The notes beneath the pieces were generated by a model. It saw only the letters and a list, made by a program, of their open reading frames with translations. It had not been told where the DNA came from and made no database searches. From Meandrina meandrites (lineage: Eukaryota; Cnidaria; Anthozoa; Scleractinia; Meandrinidae), in the NCBI GenBank assembly GCA_963693305.1, contig OY855911.1, forward strand, positions 30,458,939 through 30,522,938: DNA of 64,000 bases. The letters run 5' to 3'. This document shows positions 1-11,313 of this stretch, piece after piece (positions within the stretch are counted from its first letter, which is position 1; each line of letters starts with the position of its first letter). The position numbers and the translations under genes were made by a program.

Positions 1-8
1 TAAAGCCG

Positions 9-84
9 TTTAGACGAGTTTTTCTTTCTGAGGATTTGCTTCCCCTAAAGAAGCACAACCTCAGAAAGGAAAACCCGTCTAAAA
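9..84. repeat. Short foldback (hairpin) repeat
   Basis: Two arms of about 25 bases (TTTAGACGAGTTTTTCTTTC... and its near-perfect reverse complement ending ...GTCTAAA) flank a loop of about 25 bases. It looks like a small non-autonomous inverted-repeat element. No coding potential is seen. Confidence 0.6.
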
Positions 85-162
85 GGTGACGCAAGGCAAA
101 CATAATGTAATGTAATGTATTACAAAACAGTCCTAAGAAAATATGCACGCTGATTGGTTAAA

Positions 163-319
163 AATCGTGTTTCTATAACTCGATAGAAACACAGAACTAG
201 CACGAGCTGTTAACGTGATGATGGCGCGAGCAAAGATAATTTACATTTTGATAGTCAAAGTTAACAAGATGTTTTCGTTTCTTTCGTCGCGGTGTTTTCT
301 AAAAGAAGTAGAAAACATG

Positions 320-358
<39 letters not shown>

Positions 359-373
359 AGTTTGGGAGAACTC

Positions 374-404
<31 letters not shown>

Positions 405-471
405 CGTGTTCCCACAGCATTTCTCGTCCTCCCAAACTTCCACTCGTGTTTCTATAACTCGATAGGTACAC
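163..471. repeat. Foldback element family built on GTTTCTATCGAGTTATAGAAAC
   Basis: The palindrome GTTTCTATAACTCGATAGAAAC (read in two halves) occurs near 170 and again near 326 and 448. From about 326 to 471 the two outer arms, roughly 60 bases each, are reverse complements. Both carry the AGTTTGGGAG and GCTGTGG blocks. Short open frames here are by-products of the palindrome. Confidence 0.6.
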
Positions 472-549
472 GATACCTGTAAAACTTTATTTAGACACGG
501 GAAATCATCAGTAAATTAAGCTTAAGAAAACTAAAACTAATTACAGACT

Positions 550-1300
550 GTTTTACATGATTGCCGTGTGGGAATCCGATATATTAGCTACATTCTTAAT
601 AATTTGCTTAAAATTATTAACAGATACAGCATTTTTTAGGTATTTGGGCAAGTTATTCCATAACATAGCCCCGCTGTGAGAGAAGCTTCGTTTTAAATAA
701 TTGGTGCTTGGTTTTGGTAGAGTCAGCAGTTTCCCTCAGAGTCTCTCAAGTTATAAACAGAGTGACGCTGAGAGAAAAGACTTTGAAGATAGTCCGGGGC
801 AAGTCCATTCATGATTTTAAACATCGTCAATTCTTTCTGTTTCTTTCGTCGAAGAAATAGCCCCTCCCAGTCGAGGGTGGACAGGAGGTAGTTTGAGCTC
901 GTATCAAAGGGTAATTTCGTAATAACTCTGGCTGCACGATTCTGTAATTTTTGTAGCTTATCACTCAAGGTACCACTCAAACAGTCCCAGACAGGGCTGC
1001 AGTAATCAAAATGTGGCATAATTAAAGCATTATAAATTTGAATTGCGGTTCCTTTCGATACAAACGGCCGCACTCTGTTAAGGGCGCCTATAGCCGAAGA
1101 GACTTTTTGGCAAATCTCTTCAACGTATTTAGACCAAAGAGAGATGAGCATCAATGGTGAGACCCAAAGATTTGGTATGTTCAACTCTCTTGATAATTTG
1201 GTCACCAATTTCTACGTCGTCACATTGGACAGATAGTCTTGTAAGACATTTTTATTCATCTTTAAAACACGTACTATTTAGAGCAATTTTCAAAGTATTC
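550..1300 (-). mobile_element. Degenerate non-LTR retrotransposon (C-terminal RT region)
   Basis: On the minus strand the conceptual protein matches the region downstream of the reverse transcriptase core in LINEs of the jockey/CR1 superfamily. Recognisable blocks are KVSSAIGALNRVRPFVS, YNALIMPHFDYCSPVWD and LTMFKIMNGLAPDYLQSLF. A last block around 560-690 reads LKRSFSHSGAMLWNNLP. The reading frame shifts at least twice (near 725 and 1150) and the RT catalytic core is absent. It is therefore a dead, 5'-truncated copy. It is a different lineage from the LINE at 45.6-47.9 kb. Confidence 0.75.
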
Positions 1301-2038
1301 TCATACATTGTTTTATCGGTTATGTCACGTTGATTGAATACAACGTCTGGGCAGCCTGTGTTGGCATAGACCAGCATCTGTTGAAGGCTCTGATTGGGAT
1401 CGTTGTTTCAAAAGCGCAAAGCATCAAAGGAAGGAAGATTCTGAACCAGATGCACCGACCACGAAAACCTGCTCAAACCTGTTACAGTCAAAACAGCTCA
1501 AGTGTTCCTATCAAGGGTGAATTAATGAATTCATTGTAATGGAAAACTGATTTGATTCTTTGCTTCAATATTCCATTCTTGAAGTGATTATTTCAATGTT
1601 CAAATGGCGACTCGATTCAAAACAAAAATGTCGGTTTCATAATGCCTGGCTTTGCGCCATCCAATTTTCCTAATTTGCGTAAAAATAAAAACTGGGTCAA
1701 CAACATTTTTCCCACTTTCTCTTCCGCCAGCAGTAATTTTTCGCCTTTTTAGTGCACTAAAGTCTCTTGCCCAGAGGTTGCTAAATCTCTCTTGCGTCAT
1801 TGTTGAGCAAAATATTCAGTCTTCGGGCGATGGAAACTGAAATGATCGTTCACCAGATGCACTCCGCGTTACTGGATTTACCAATGTGGAACTAAAGCGA
1901 AAACACAATTTATCACCAGCTTCTGGAAAGGCGTTCAAATGAAATACTTCTAGTAATCACAACTATAACAAAATTCTTGAATCAGATTGGTTCTTAGCAC
2001 GCCCTATTTTTTACCAAATTGGAGCGCGCGCGGCTAAA

Positions 2039-2099
2039 GTGTCCAATAACAAAGTGTCCAATAACAAGGTGTCCAATAACAAGGTGTCCAATAACAAAG
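2039..2099. repeat. Minisatellite, 15-bp unit x 4
   Basis: Four consecutive copies of GTGTCCAATAACAAG with single-base variation (A or G at the end). Confidence 0.85.
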
Positions 2100-2270
2100 T
2101 TCGCGTGCTGCACATGCGCGCGCTCTTTATTTGGTTTCTTGTTCGGACTAAATACTCCTTGATATTCCTAAAACGTTCAGCTTCAAGAATGGCTTTTTTG
2201 CCTTAGTGATGATAAGTCCTTAGTAGGCTTCTCTTTATCTAAATTTTTTCTCGAATTTTGTTATACTTAT

Positions 2271-2431
2271 GATTAATTGGTAACAGGACTTTGTGTTGTC
2301 CAATTCTGTCTGTAATCATACTCGTGATTAAACAAATCGGACTCCCGCTACGCGGTCGTCCGATTTTGTTTATCACTCGTATGATTACAGACCGAATTGG
2401 ACTCCACTCAGTCCTATTACCATTACTAATT
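2271..2431. mobile_element. MITE-like foldback element
   Basis: Terminal inverted arms of about 70 bp. The left arm runs from TTGGTAACAGGACT through GTCTGTAATCATAC to AAATCGGAC, and the right arm is the reverse complement. The loop is a few bases (CCCGCTACGCGG). No target duplication was resolved. Confidence 0.65.
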
Positions 2432-2622
2432 GTTCGTTCAATGATATTTTTTTTTCGTTTCTTTCTTTCTTTACTTGCTTTTTTACTTAAGTTCTCTGCG
2501 CGAGCCCTGTGTATTCACTTCAAGAATGGAATATTGAAGCAAAGAATGAAATCAAATTTCCGTTAATGAGATTCATTAATTCACCCTTGATAGGAACGCT
2601 TGAGCTGTTTTGACTGTAAGGT

Positions 2623-4964
2623 TGATAAAAGTCTGCCAAGCACAATCTACAGAGGGCCTACTGTGTTCAATTTTAAACCATTTTGTGCGAAACCAGTTTT
2701 TCATCCTCCTCTTTCTCCAAACTGTATGGTATAAAGACTATAAATTAAGGTATTGGGATTCGGTACAGCTCAATTGACTATCATATCTTGAGTTATGATT
2801 TTTAAGCCGGCTTCTCAAGCGGAGGCTTTGAAACTAAGCGTTTCATAAAAGCTTAATAAACTAAAGAATTTAAATTTCGAAAACCTCAACGCCGCATTAA
2901 TAAACGCTCTTAACCCTTATTCTTGTCCAGTTGCATGCCTCAATTATGAACACAATGGCTAAACTTCTACCTTACGCGAGTTTGCACTGCTGAACGAAGA
3001 ATTTCTTCACAATTTTCAATAATTATCCGATGTTCGTTTTTAAGACTTTTAAAGATTGTGTCGCAACATATTGACACTTAAGGGATCTGATATGAAAACC
3101 GCTTATGCGAAGATTAGGGCAGCTGCATGTTCGAGCCGTGGAAATGTAATTATTTCACCTTATGAATTATGCCTTGGTCTTTTTACATAGTCCTTTAATC
3201 TCGTCGAGACACTTATTTGCTTCCGTGATAAAGCCTTCTAAAACTGTATATCGCAAGATATTGCATGAAGAATATATTCACACTTTAAGTATTTTAGAAC
3301 GGTGTTCACCTGCAAAATTCAAGAGGCGTTTCAAGAGTCATTCGCGAGCACTACAATTACGCGACAGACGCAAGCTTAGCATTATTAAAATCTTTTCTCA
3401 ATAGCTTGCTTCTAAAGTCAGCAAAATAGAGCTAGACTTTGGGAAAATTGCCTCCTTCCGTTTACTCTGTAATATGTTCTAAATTTCGGTGTTTGTGTAA
3501 GATTTTGACCATCTCGATTGCACGCTTAATTTTAACCTTCACGTACTCTAAACTAAATAATTATTAGTGAGCGTGCTATTTTTACACTTTAAACCCATTT
3601 TGTTGCGTCAGTTGTTTTCCTTTGTGAAAACGATGGCTCTTTACCAATATTTCTCCGACATACAACTTGTCGTCAGTGCGCAATAGTTTATTCCTTCATT
3701 TGCGTTTACATCCGCTCGGTAATTTGTTCTTTTTAATGCAACCAGTAAAACGCACAGTTGGGTTGCTTGAGAGCTGTGTCCTGCGCTCAAAGAATGTTTT
3801 AATTTTGAGGCCGTACTGATTAAGGGCCGTATAAAAGCTGGATCGATTTCTAAAGAATTAAGAAGAAAACAAATATTTGAGCATCCCGATTTCAAAAATT
3901 CAGAAATTTTACATGTCGAAAATACTACCGTCTAAATTGAAATTTGCATGTTACGCTGAAAAAAGAAATTAAAAATTCCGGCTTTCGTGGGAGCGAATTA
4001 TAATTTCTCGTATGGCACTGTCACTCACCACCAGCCGAGAGGTTTTGAATTATCTTAAGTTTAAAATACATGTGGTTTACTTATATTAAACAAAGCCAAT
4101 TTGGTTGGAATAAGACTACATTTTCAAGCCCTTCTCTGACGTATAACGCATCAATTTTTCTCGTTATCCGCGCGTCAAATCTCGGTTCTTTGGCAAGTGT
4201 AAAATATTCATTCAAATGACAAAAAATTAGTGGTTTTTGCAATCACACTAACGATTGTATCATGAAATGCGGATAAATAAATGATAAAATGTCGCCTATG
4301 TAAAATTTCAAATCTAACGAGCTGGAATTGATAATTATTTGCTCACCGCATACAATGATATATTAAACTTTTTTTAAAAAAAAATTAATCCCGCCCCTGT
4401 CTGAAAAATTGAACCAAGGATCAGTAAAAACATAGTGAATTTATGTGAATTTGGCGCCAAAAAGCTGACATATTTTGCCTTGGTGGTAAAATAGAGTTAT
4501 TCAGAAACACAGGTGCTGCTGAATTAACACGCAAAGAACACTCGAAAATCACACTTTTCAGCTTGAATTATGTATGAAGTTCGTTTGACAACGACTTTCA
4601 TTATCTACACAGAATTGAAGCTTTTGAATGTGTTGCCCATTGTATAATAAAAAATCACCCGAAATAAATCACTTTTTGACGTTGCTGTGCCTTTTCTTTG
4701 TATAACTCGGGGCTTCGTTGAAGCCGGTCTCAGGGATGTTGCATAAATTATTTATTCACATTCACAGCTTAAACATTAAGTGAGCGAATTGACGGGCAGA
4801 ATCGATGTTATCCACTCTGTACCTTGGTCTGGGCACATATCGGGTTGTTTACATGCAAGTGGTCTATTAAATGAGTCATTTACTACGTGACAGTCAACTT
4901 ACAAGCCTCTAACTGGCACACTACGGTTTCAGCACCTACGGAAAGGAAACGCACAAAAAACAGA
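2623..4964. other. Intergenic, upstream of the Kv gene
   Basis: AT-rich sequence without a convincing exon or repeat. Short open frames (for example 3162-3404 and 3641-3895) have no recognisable domains. The Kv promoter and 5' UTR must lie in the right part, but no TATA box or other element can be assigned with confidence. Confidence 0.5.
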
Positions 4965-6224
4965 ATGTGTTCCTCGCGCGAATTGTTAAATCGCGTTGTC
5001 TACGACGACCGTGTCGTGATAAACGTGAGCGGTATGATATTCGAAACGCGGGAGACGACACTATCGCGTTTTCCAGAAACGCTTCTGGGCAATGAAGAGA
5101 AACGCAGCAAGTTCTACGTCCCGGAATTTCACGAGTACTTCTTCAACCGAAATCGCTCGGCTTTCGAGGCTATTCTTTACTATTACCAATCTAGCGGGCG
5201 ACTCAAGCGCCCAGACGAGGTACCAATGTGCATTTTCAAGGAGGAAGTGGAGTTTTTCGAACTGGGAGACGAAATCCTGAGCGACATTCGTCTGAAGGAA
5301 GGCTACCTAAGTATGGACGAGGACCACAAAGAGCATCCCGAGAACAAGCTCCAACGTAAAATCTGGGAATTGTTCGATCAACCGGATACGTCAACTGCAG
5401 CCTCGTGTTTGGCAGTGTTTTCGGTGGCTGTCATTGTATTAGCCATAACTATTTCAATCGCGGAGACAGTCCCCTCAATTAAGGAAGAGAAAGACTACAC
5501 TAATTCCACAAATAATGCGGCGGAGGCTGTCTGGACTGACGACACCTGGTTTCTTCTTGAATTATCTTTCAACGCTTGGTTTACAATTGAATATCTGGTG
5601 CGGTTGTTCACTTCCCCGAATAAGTACCATTTTTTCGCGTCGCTTTTGAATTTCATAGACTTGATTGCCATTGCGCCATTCTACATAACACTGCTTCTCG
5701 ACAAATCCGAGTCCAATTCGGTGGCGGCGTTACGAATTTTGCGGGTTGTTCGTGTGTTTAGGATTTTCAAGTTATCTCGCTATTCAAAAAGCCTCCAAAT
5801 TATTGGGTACTGCGTCCTAGAGAGCTTTCGCGAGCTTGGTCTTCTCATCTTGTGTTTATTTTTAAGCGTTGTGGTTACCTCGAGCCTTCTATACTACATT
5901 GAAACAGGTAGCCCCGATACACATTTTATTAGCGTACCGGCGACGTTTTGGTTCTCGTTACAAACTATTACCACTATTGGCTACGGGGACATGGTACCAC
6001 ATACCCCTTTAGCAAAGCTGATGTCGGCTGCTTGCGCTATATTTGGCGCCTTGACGCTCGCGTTACCTGTTCTAACGTTCGTATCGAATTTTAACACGCT
6101 ATACTACAAAAACATTATGGAAAAGAACGAACGGAATCAGCGAGAGAACGGCGAAACATCGGAAACAAGCGAAGTTTATTCACCATTGCTAAGCACAAGT
6201 GCAGAAAGCCCCCAAAACCAGTAA
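4965..6224 (+). CDS. Shaker-family (Kv1-type) voltage-gated K+ channel subunit, intronless
   Basis: Pore-forming or modifier subunit of a tetrameric plasma-membrane K+ channel. The first in-frame ATG is at 4965, giving 419 residues. The frame is open upstream only to a GTG at 4887, after a stop at 4872. Order of parts: T1 tetramerisation domain at about 17-114 with the Shaker-type motif FFNRNRSAFEAILYYYQS; S1 at about 148-168; an S1-S2 loop with an NST glycosylation site; an S4 sensor at about 256-272 with R/K at every third position (six charges); a TIGYGD selectivity filter at about 337-342; and S6 at about 360-380. The S6 gate motif, normally PVP in Shaker channels, is PVL (368-370). Loss of the second proline is typical of electrically silent or modifier Kv subunits, so this may be a regulatory subunit. 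The single exon fits known cnidarian Shaker expansions. No PDZ-binding tail is seen. Confidence 0.95.
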   Translation: MCSSRELLNRVVYDDRVVINVSGMIFETRETTLSRFPETLLGNEEKRSKFYVPEFHEYFFNRNRSAFEAILYYYQSSGRLKRPDEVPMCIFKEEVEFFELGDEILSDIRLKEGYLSMDEDHKEHPENKLQRKIWELFDQPDTSTAASCLAVFSVAVIVLAITISIAETVPSIKEEKDYTNSTNNAAEAVWTDDTWFLLELSFNAWFTIEYLVRLFTSPNKYHFFASLLNFIDLIAIAPFYITLLLDKSESNSVAALRILRVVRVFRIFKLSRYSKSLQIIGYCVLESFRELGLLILCLFLSVVVTSSLLYYIETGSPDTHFISVPATFWFSLQTITTIGYGDMVPHTPLAKLMSAACAIFGALTLALPVLTFVSNFNTLYYKNIMEKNERNQRENGETSETSEVYSPLLSTSAESPQNQ

Positions 6225-7725
6225 TGGAATTAAGCTTGAAATAAGGGACTTTCATGAAATAATAGGCTGAATTCATTAAAGAAATTCGATGAAAAAGTAC
6301 TTTATTATTGTTAAGCCTCTGTACATAAATTAAAGGTAATTTTCAAACTCGCTCTACGCAACGCCAAGAAATATGCCAACGTTGCCTTTCTCTTCCATTC
6401 ATAATAGAGCCCTTTCAGAAGCGCTGACGCTAGAAAAGCAAACGAGTTTGAATTATGCTCTGTTAGCCACCGCATGAAGACTTTCTTGGGGTTATATTGC
6501 TTGGGAAGCGCAAATTAATTGCAAACCTACTGAATGCTAAACAATGTCTTGTTTTGGCAAAGCTCAATGGGTTTCCACCAAACCTGACTGCCAAAAAATT
6601 TAATTTTGGTCTTTGGTTAATGCCGTGGGCTAAATATAAAAAGAATGCTTCAAGCCAAAAAGGTGACGCGATTGTTTTATTGTTATTTCTTTTATTTGAC
6701 ACGAGTTTCAATAAATAACAATGTCCCGCACATCAATTTTCTTCGCGTTCGTAGGAAATGGCATATGCCAAATTAGGGGCCGAGAGAGTAAATTATGTTG
6801 TCATGCAAGCTGGCATGGGGTGAAATTTCCCAACACGAGAAAACGAATGGCTAAAATTAAACAGCAATGTTCCTGCAGGTTACAAATAAATAACCACCAA
6901 ACCCACAAATGAAGGACGAATCGCGTTTTGCTGTCGTTCCAATCGTTTCAAGAAGAAAAAAAAAATAGTAATTGCTTATATATAAATCATGCCTTATTTT
7001 TCAAACACGGATAAATATTTGTAATTTGCAACCTTCTAGGTTTAAATTTATCTTCGCTATGATAACAAATGGTATCCGGATTTTCTTTTTCTCCGAGCGA
7101 AACAAAGTTGTTAATATTTGATTGGTCAAAAATCGGAAGCGGGCGAGTCTTTCGTTTCCTTTTTAAGGTACTTTGATTTGGAATCCCCTTAAGTTTTAAT
7201 TCTACAAACTTTCTTATTATCTTAAAGTCGGAATGAGTCAGTTCATGAGGTAATCGGAATGAAATCCTCTTGTATAATCTTGGAATCTTTTGTAGTCTTC
7301 TTTCATTTCCTGCAAGACGAGAATGTTTTTTAGTAAGACTTCGTCTGTACTATAGTTACATTGAATCTGTAAATGTAAACAACACGAAATTTAAACAACT
7401 TTGCGAATTGTAACTTGTCCCAGACAAAGCTATTTTTTTTAAACTGGAGAAATTTATTTTGCACGTCAGGTCGCAATATTTCAAAGGAATTGATCCAAAC
7501 CACGAGAGGCTGTAATCCATTTCAATGCTCGCAAACGTCAATCATCCTCACTTCTAATGGGTTCCTGTCATTTGTCGAGTACTGTACCATTATTTTCTGT
7601 TTGCTGGACGCGTCGTTGTTTTACGTTCAGCGACGCGGAAAGCACAGTTTACCTGTTACAGTGGGTTACCACTTCATTGTATAACCCAAGCTTTTCCTTA
7701 TAACTCGACCACATATGGATGACTT
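6225..7725. other. Intergenic, downstream of Kv
   Basis: Non-coding. An AATAAA near 6711 is a possible poly(A) signal, but it lies almost 500 bases past the stop. No repeats or exons were recognised. The short open frames lack known motifs. Confidence 0.45.
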
Positions 7726-7966
7726 AAGGCGGTGGCAAACGAGGACACAATGTTGCGGACACATCGAGACACAAATGTTTCCCCGTTTGCCCGCGCGCGC
7801 AACATTTGTTGCCGACACAAAATTTGTGTCCGAGACACAAAAATATTTCTGATTTCTTTCAGAAACATTTTGTGTCCGCAACAAATGTTTCCCGGTTTGC
7901 GCAGCATAGAAACAATCACGAGCAACAATGTGTCCGCAACATTGTGTCCTCGTTTGCCACCACCTT
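7726..7966. mobile_element. MITE with 39-bp terminal inverted repeats
   Basis: The left end AAGGCGGTGGCAAACGAGG and the right end CCTCGTTTGCCACCACCTT are complementary over about 39 bp with a single mismatch. The interior repeats the themes GACACAA and TTGCGGACAC. It is 241 bp long, with no transposase and no clear target-site duplication. Confidence 0.8.
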
Positions 7967-8262
7967 GACAGCGTCGAAATAAATTGTTCCCTCTTGCTTG
8001 CTTTTTAAAAACTGAATTTACACGCAAACCAATATTTAAGTAGGTGTTGTACTAATAGGTAAAATAAAACAACATCACAAATGTTTGAGAACAAAGACAG
8101 CTAAAGACTTGCTGGCGAAATAATGACTATTTTAGAAGACAGATCAGTATCTTTGCAGTTCTTGTACGGCGTGCTTCCACCCCGCTGGTGCACAGAAATT
8201 ACGTCCGCTAGAAAGATCTGGAGATATGCCAAACTGCCCTTAAATATTCTTCAATTTTATAT

Positions 8263-8319
8263 CTAAAGGTTTACTGATGATATAGTGAAATCTCTTTTTG
8301 TACCATTCACTAAGGCCGT
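8263..8319 (-). CDS. Possible terminal exon of the coiled-coil gene
   Basis: A plausible acceptor (GCGTTTTCAG) is followed by 18 codons in phase 0 and a TAG at 8263. This would complete the upstream minus-strand coiled-coil gene, whose last secure exon ends in phase 0 at 11314. The implied 3-kb intron would contain the Harbinger-like element. The exon is short and has no recognisable motif, so the link is weak. Confidence 0.2.
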   Translation of the reverse strand, partial: TALVNGTKRDFTISSVNL

Positions 8320-9482
8320 CTGAAAACGCGACAATTTGAATTAACGCTACCATTGTTGTGAAAACATAGCGGTTTGCAAATGAAGCACAATTTGGATGAA
8401 AGCAGATGCATTTCAAACCACCTTTTGTCAAAATCTTGATTACGATTGGTTCTCGACAAAAACGCATTCCACCGATCGTCGAAACAGACAGCCATCAGGT
8501 CATAAGTGAAAAATTCTCGATGACTAGCTGCATTAGTTAATTTGTCTGCTTGTGACAGGACAAAAGAAACCCGTTAATTAAGAAAAGTAAAATTAATTGC
8601 CCGTTACACATTATGTCCGCCTTACTCACAACTTGTACCAGATGTTTTCATCATCAATTTGTAGAAAGCGTCTTTTCTGTTGGAGTTGCGATACAGACAT
8701 TGAAATGACCGAAAACTTTCCTTAAAACACCAATTTACTAAAGAAAGAAGTAGAACCTATATACCTAGTGAGCGTTATGTAAGAACAGACTGCAAAGCTT
8801 AGTGGCCTTAAAACTGGCTATTGGTAACTTTCCTGTTCGCTCAGAATCAGATGCAGATCGCTCACAAACTCTACTCCTGCTAATGGACAAGTTTTCGTGC
8901 TTTATTTTTCGAGAAACTATTGAACTTTTGGTCGAAGCGCAACCGTCAAGTGCAATATGGAGAAAACGAAGAAGGAAAAAAGCTTCCCGGCCTGCTCCGC
9001 GCGCGTTATGACGCATTTGGCGCGTGAACAAGAGGTCACTCGGGACATGTCGGGGAACTCGCAAGTGTAATTACATGTAACGTCGTTTTTATCTATCCCG
9101 GCTAATTTTGGTGATTCCAGCATTCACAAGCTACTGTTTCTCGAACATTTCCAACATTAAAAAACTATATCTCCAACTCGTGGTTTGAAAAGCTCGAAAA
9201 CATCCAATATAACAGGAAAGCCAACATTCATAGTTTGATTTAATTTGTAGAACGGTACTCCGTCGACATAATGACAACAAGCTGGGAAGCGAGGATGACT
9301 AACGACGTCGAGAATACAGATAGTTATCTGTTAATAACGAACATTGGAGGCTAGGACAAACATGATAAAGTTCGTTCGTTCTTTCAATTTTTTCGCGAAT
9401 TCTGTACAAGAAAAACCTTGGTGTTTTTTCTTAAAGGGCTTTATGAAAGCGCTTTCTGTAATTTATTGTTCAAGTAGTTTTA
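8320..9482. other. Non-coding stretch
   Basis: No supported exon, RNA gene or repeat was recognised. It may be intron if the candidate exon at 8263-8319 is real. Confidence 0.4.
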
Positions 9483-11074
9483 GGGCCAATTCGCACTAGC
9501 GGACAAATTTTGTAACAATCGGTAGATTTCATCATTTATGTGTCACTTGTCACAGAAAACAAGTGCGAATACGTTTTTTGAGACTTAGGGCCAATTCGCA
9601 CTAGCGGACAAATTTTGTAACAATTGGTAGATTTCATCACTTGTGTGTCACTTGTTACAGAAAACAAGTGCGAATACGTTTTTTGAGACCTAGAACTTGT
9701 CAAACAATTCAGGAAAACAAAGAAGCAGTTGTCTGATGATTGGTCCGCGTTGCACGCGTGATACATTTTGTCAAACAATCGCAAAAACAAGTGCGAACGA
9801 CTTGTTGGACAAGTGCAAATTTTGTCAAAACGGACCGTGAAATCTTCAAAGGGGCCGATGTCCTGCCTCAAGGCAGGACAAGTCATGACAAGTCGCATTC
9901 CAACGCCCCTCATAATACCAGATAACAATACGTTGTTGATTGGCTATTGTGTTTGGTCTGGATTGTACTAAAAAACAACAGGCAAACTTTTTCCGCGATA
10001 GGCGGCAAAAAGTGTTTGTGTGCCGAGGTGAGGTCGTGGAAGGATGATAATACCGGGGTTGGAACAAATGAATGCGGAGGGAACCAGTTTGTGCCGATAA
10101 ATGGAGGGGAAAAGAAATAGTTTACTTGCCACATTTTCCCCACATTTTCACCACGTGGACCTGCCTGATTATTTGATATTTGCACAAGACGACCGTGCCG
10201 AGAAATGTACCAGGATGCCAGAAGCACGTGCAGAGCTATTGTAATAATAATTACACCTTTTGTTTTTTTTTCAAAATGTCTCTGACTTGTCGCGACAATT
10301 TTGTTTTTGTCAAAAATGTTATGACATTTAAAACTTGTCCGCTGGTGCGAACCGGCCCTAAACTTATCAAACAATTCAGGAAAACAAAGAAGCAGTTGTC
10401 TTATGATTGGTCCGCGTTGCACGCGCGATACATTTTGTCAAACAATCGCAAAAACAAGTGCGAACGACTTGTTGGACAAGTGCAAATTTTGTCAAAACGG
10501 ACAAATCTTCAAAGGGGCCGATGTCCTGCCTCAAGGCAGGACAAGTTATGACAAGTCGCATTCCAACGCCCCTCGTAATGCCAGATAACAATACGTTGTT
10601 GATTGGCTATTGTGTTTGGTCTGGATTGTACTAAAAAACAACACGCGAAATTTTTCCGCGATAGGCGGCAAAACATGTTTGTGTGCCGAGGTGAGGTCGG
10701 AGAAGGATGGTAATACCGGGGTTGGAACAAATGAATGCGGAGGGAACCAGTTTGTGCCGGTAAATGGAGGGGAAAAGAAATAGTTTACTTGCCACATTTT
10801 CTCCGCAGGTCAGCACAAACACATCACTACACGCGCACTTCAAATGCAAATCGTTTTAAAATTTTTCACCACGTGGACCTGCCTGATTATTTGATGTTTG
10901 CACAAGACGACCGTGCCGTGAAATGTACCAGGATGCCAGAAGCACGTGCAGAGCTATTGTACTAATAATTACACCTTTTGTTTTCTTCAAAATGTCTCTG
11001 ACTTGTCGCGACAATTTTGTTTTTGTCAAAAATGTTATGACATTTAAAACTTGTCCGCTAGTGCGAATCGGCCC
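9483..11074. mobile_element. Composite Harbinger-like non-autonomous DNA element
   Basis: The outer ends are GGGCCAATTCGCACTAGCGG (9483) and its reverse complement ending at 11074. Both are flanked by TTA, the 3-bp TWA duplication expected of PIF/Harbinger elements. Inside, the left 105 bp is present twice in tandem (9483-9587 and 9588-9692). A body of about 660 bp plus a right end is also present twice (9693-10359 and 10361-11074, offset 668). The order is therefore L-L-body-R-body-R. The second body carries an extra segment of about 50 bp near 10800-10860. No transposase frame is seen. Confidence 0.75.
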
Positions 11075-11313
11075 TTATTTATCGTTTGAATTTTTGTGCT
11101 ATATGATGTTGCGTAATGTCGCTTACATTTGATAAAGTTCTTATTGCATAAATCGAACAGTAATAACTGTATTGCGGCCTTGCTATTACGGTTAATAAAT
11201 TGCTGAAACTTATTTTTGTCCAAAAAAGTTGAATGTGCATTTTTCGCAATTTGCGAGCGAAGTACACAAAATGATGTCGAACCATGCATCGAGCTAAAAA
11301 GTTGTTTACTTAC

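Larger units (their letters stand above)
1477..2622. repeat. Long inverted repeat, arms of about 105 bp, with 930 bp between
   Basis: The segment 1480-1585 recurs in reverse complement at 2517-2622, sharing TCAAGGGTGAATTAATGA and TTCAATATTCCATTCTTGAA. It could be the ends of a non-autonomous transposon or two copies of one repeat in opposite orientation. The interior holds a four-unit minisatellite and a separate MITE, and no gene. Confidence 0.65.

Noticed and set aside
9910..10422. 170-codon minus-strand frame
   Set aside because: Contained in the composite transposon, with near-copies of its parts repeated 668 bp further on. No domain.
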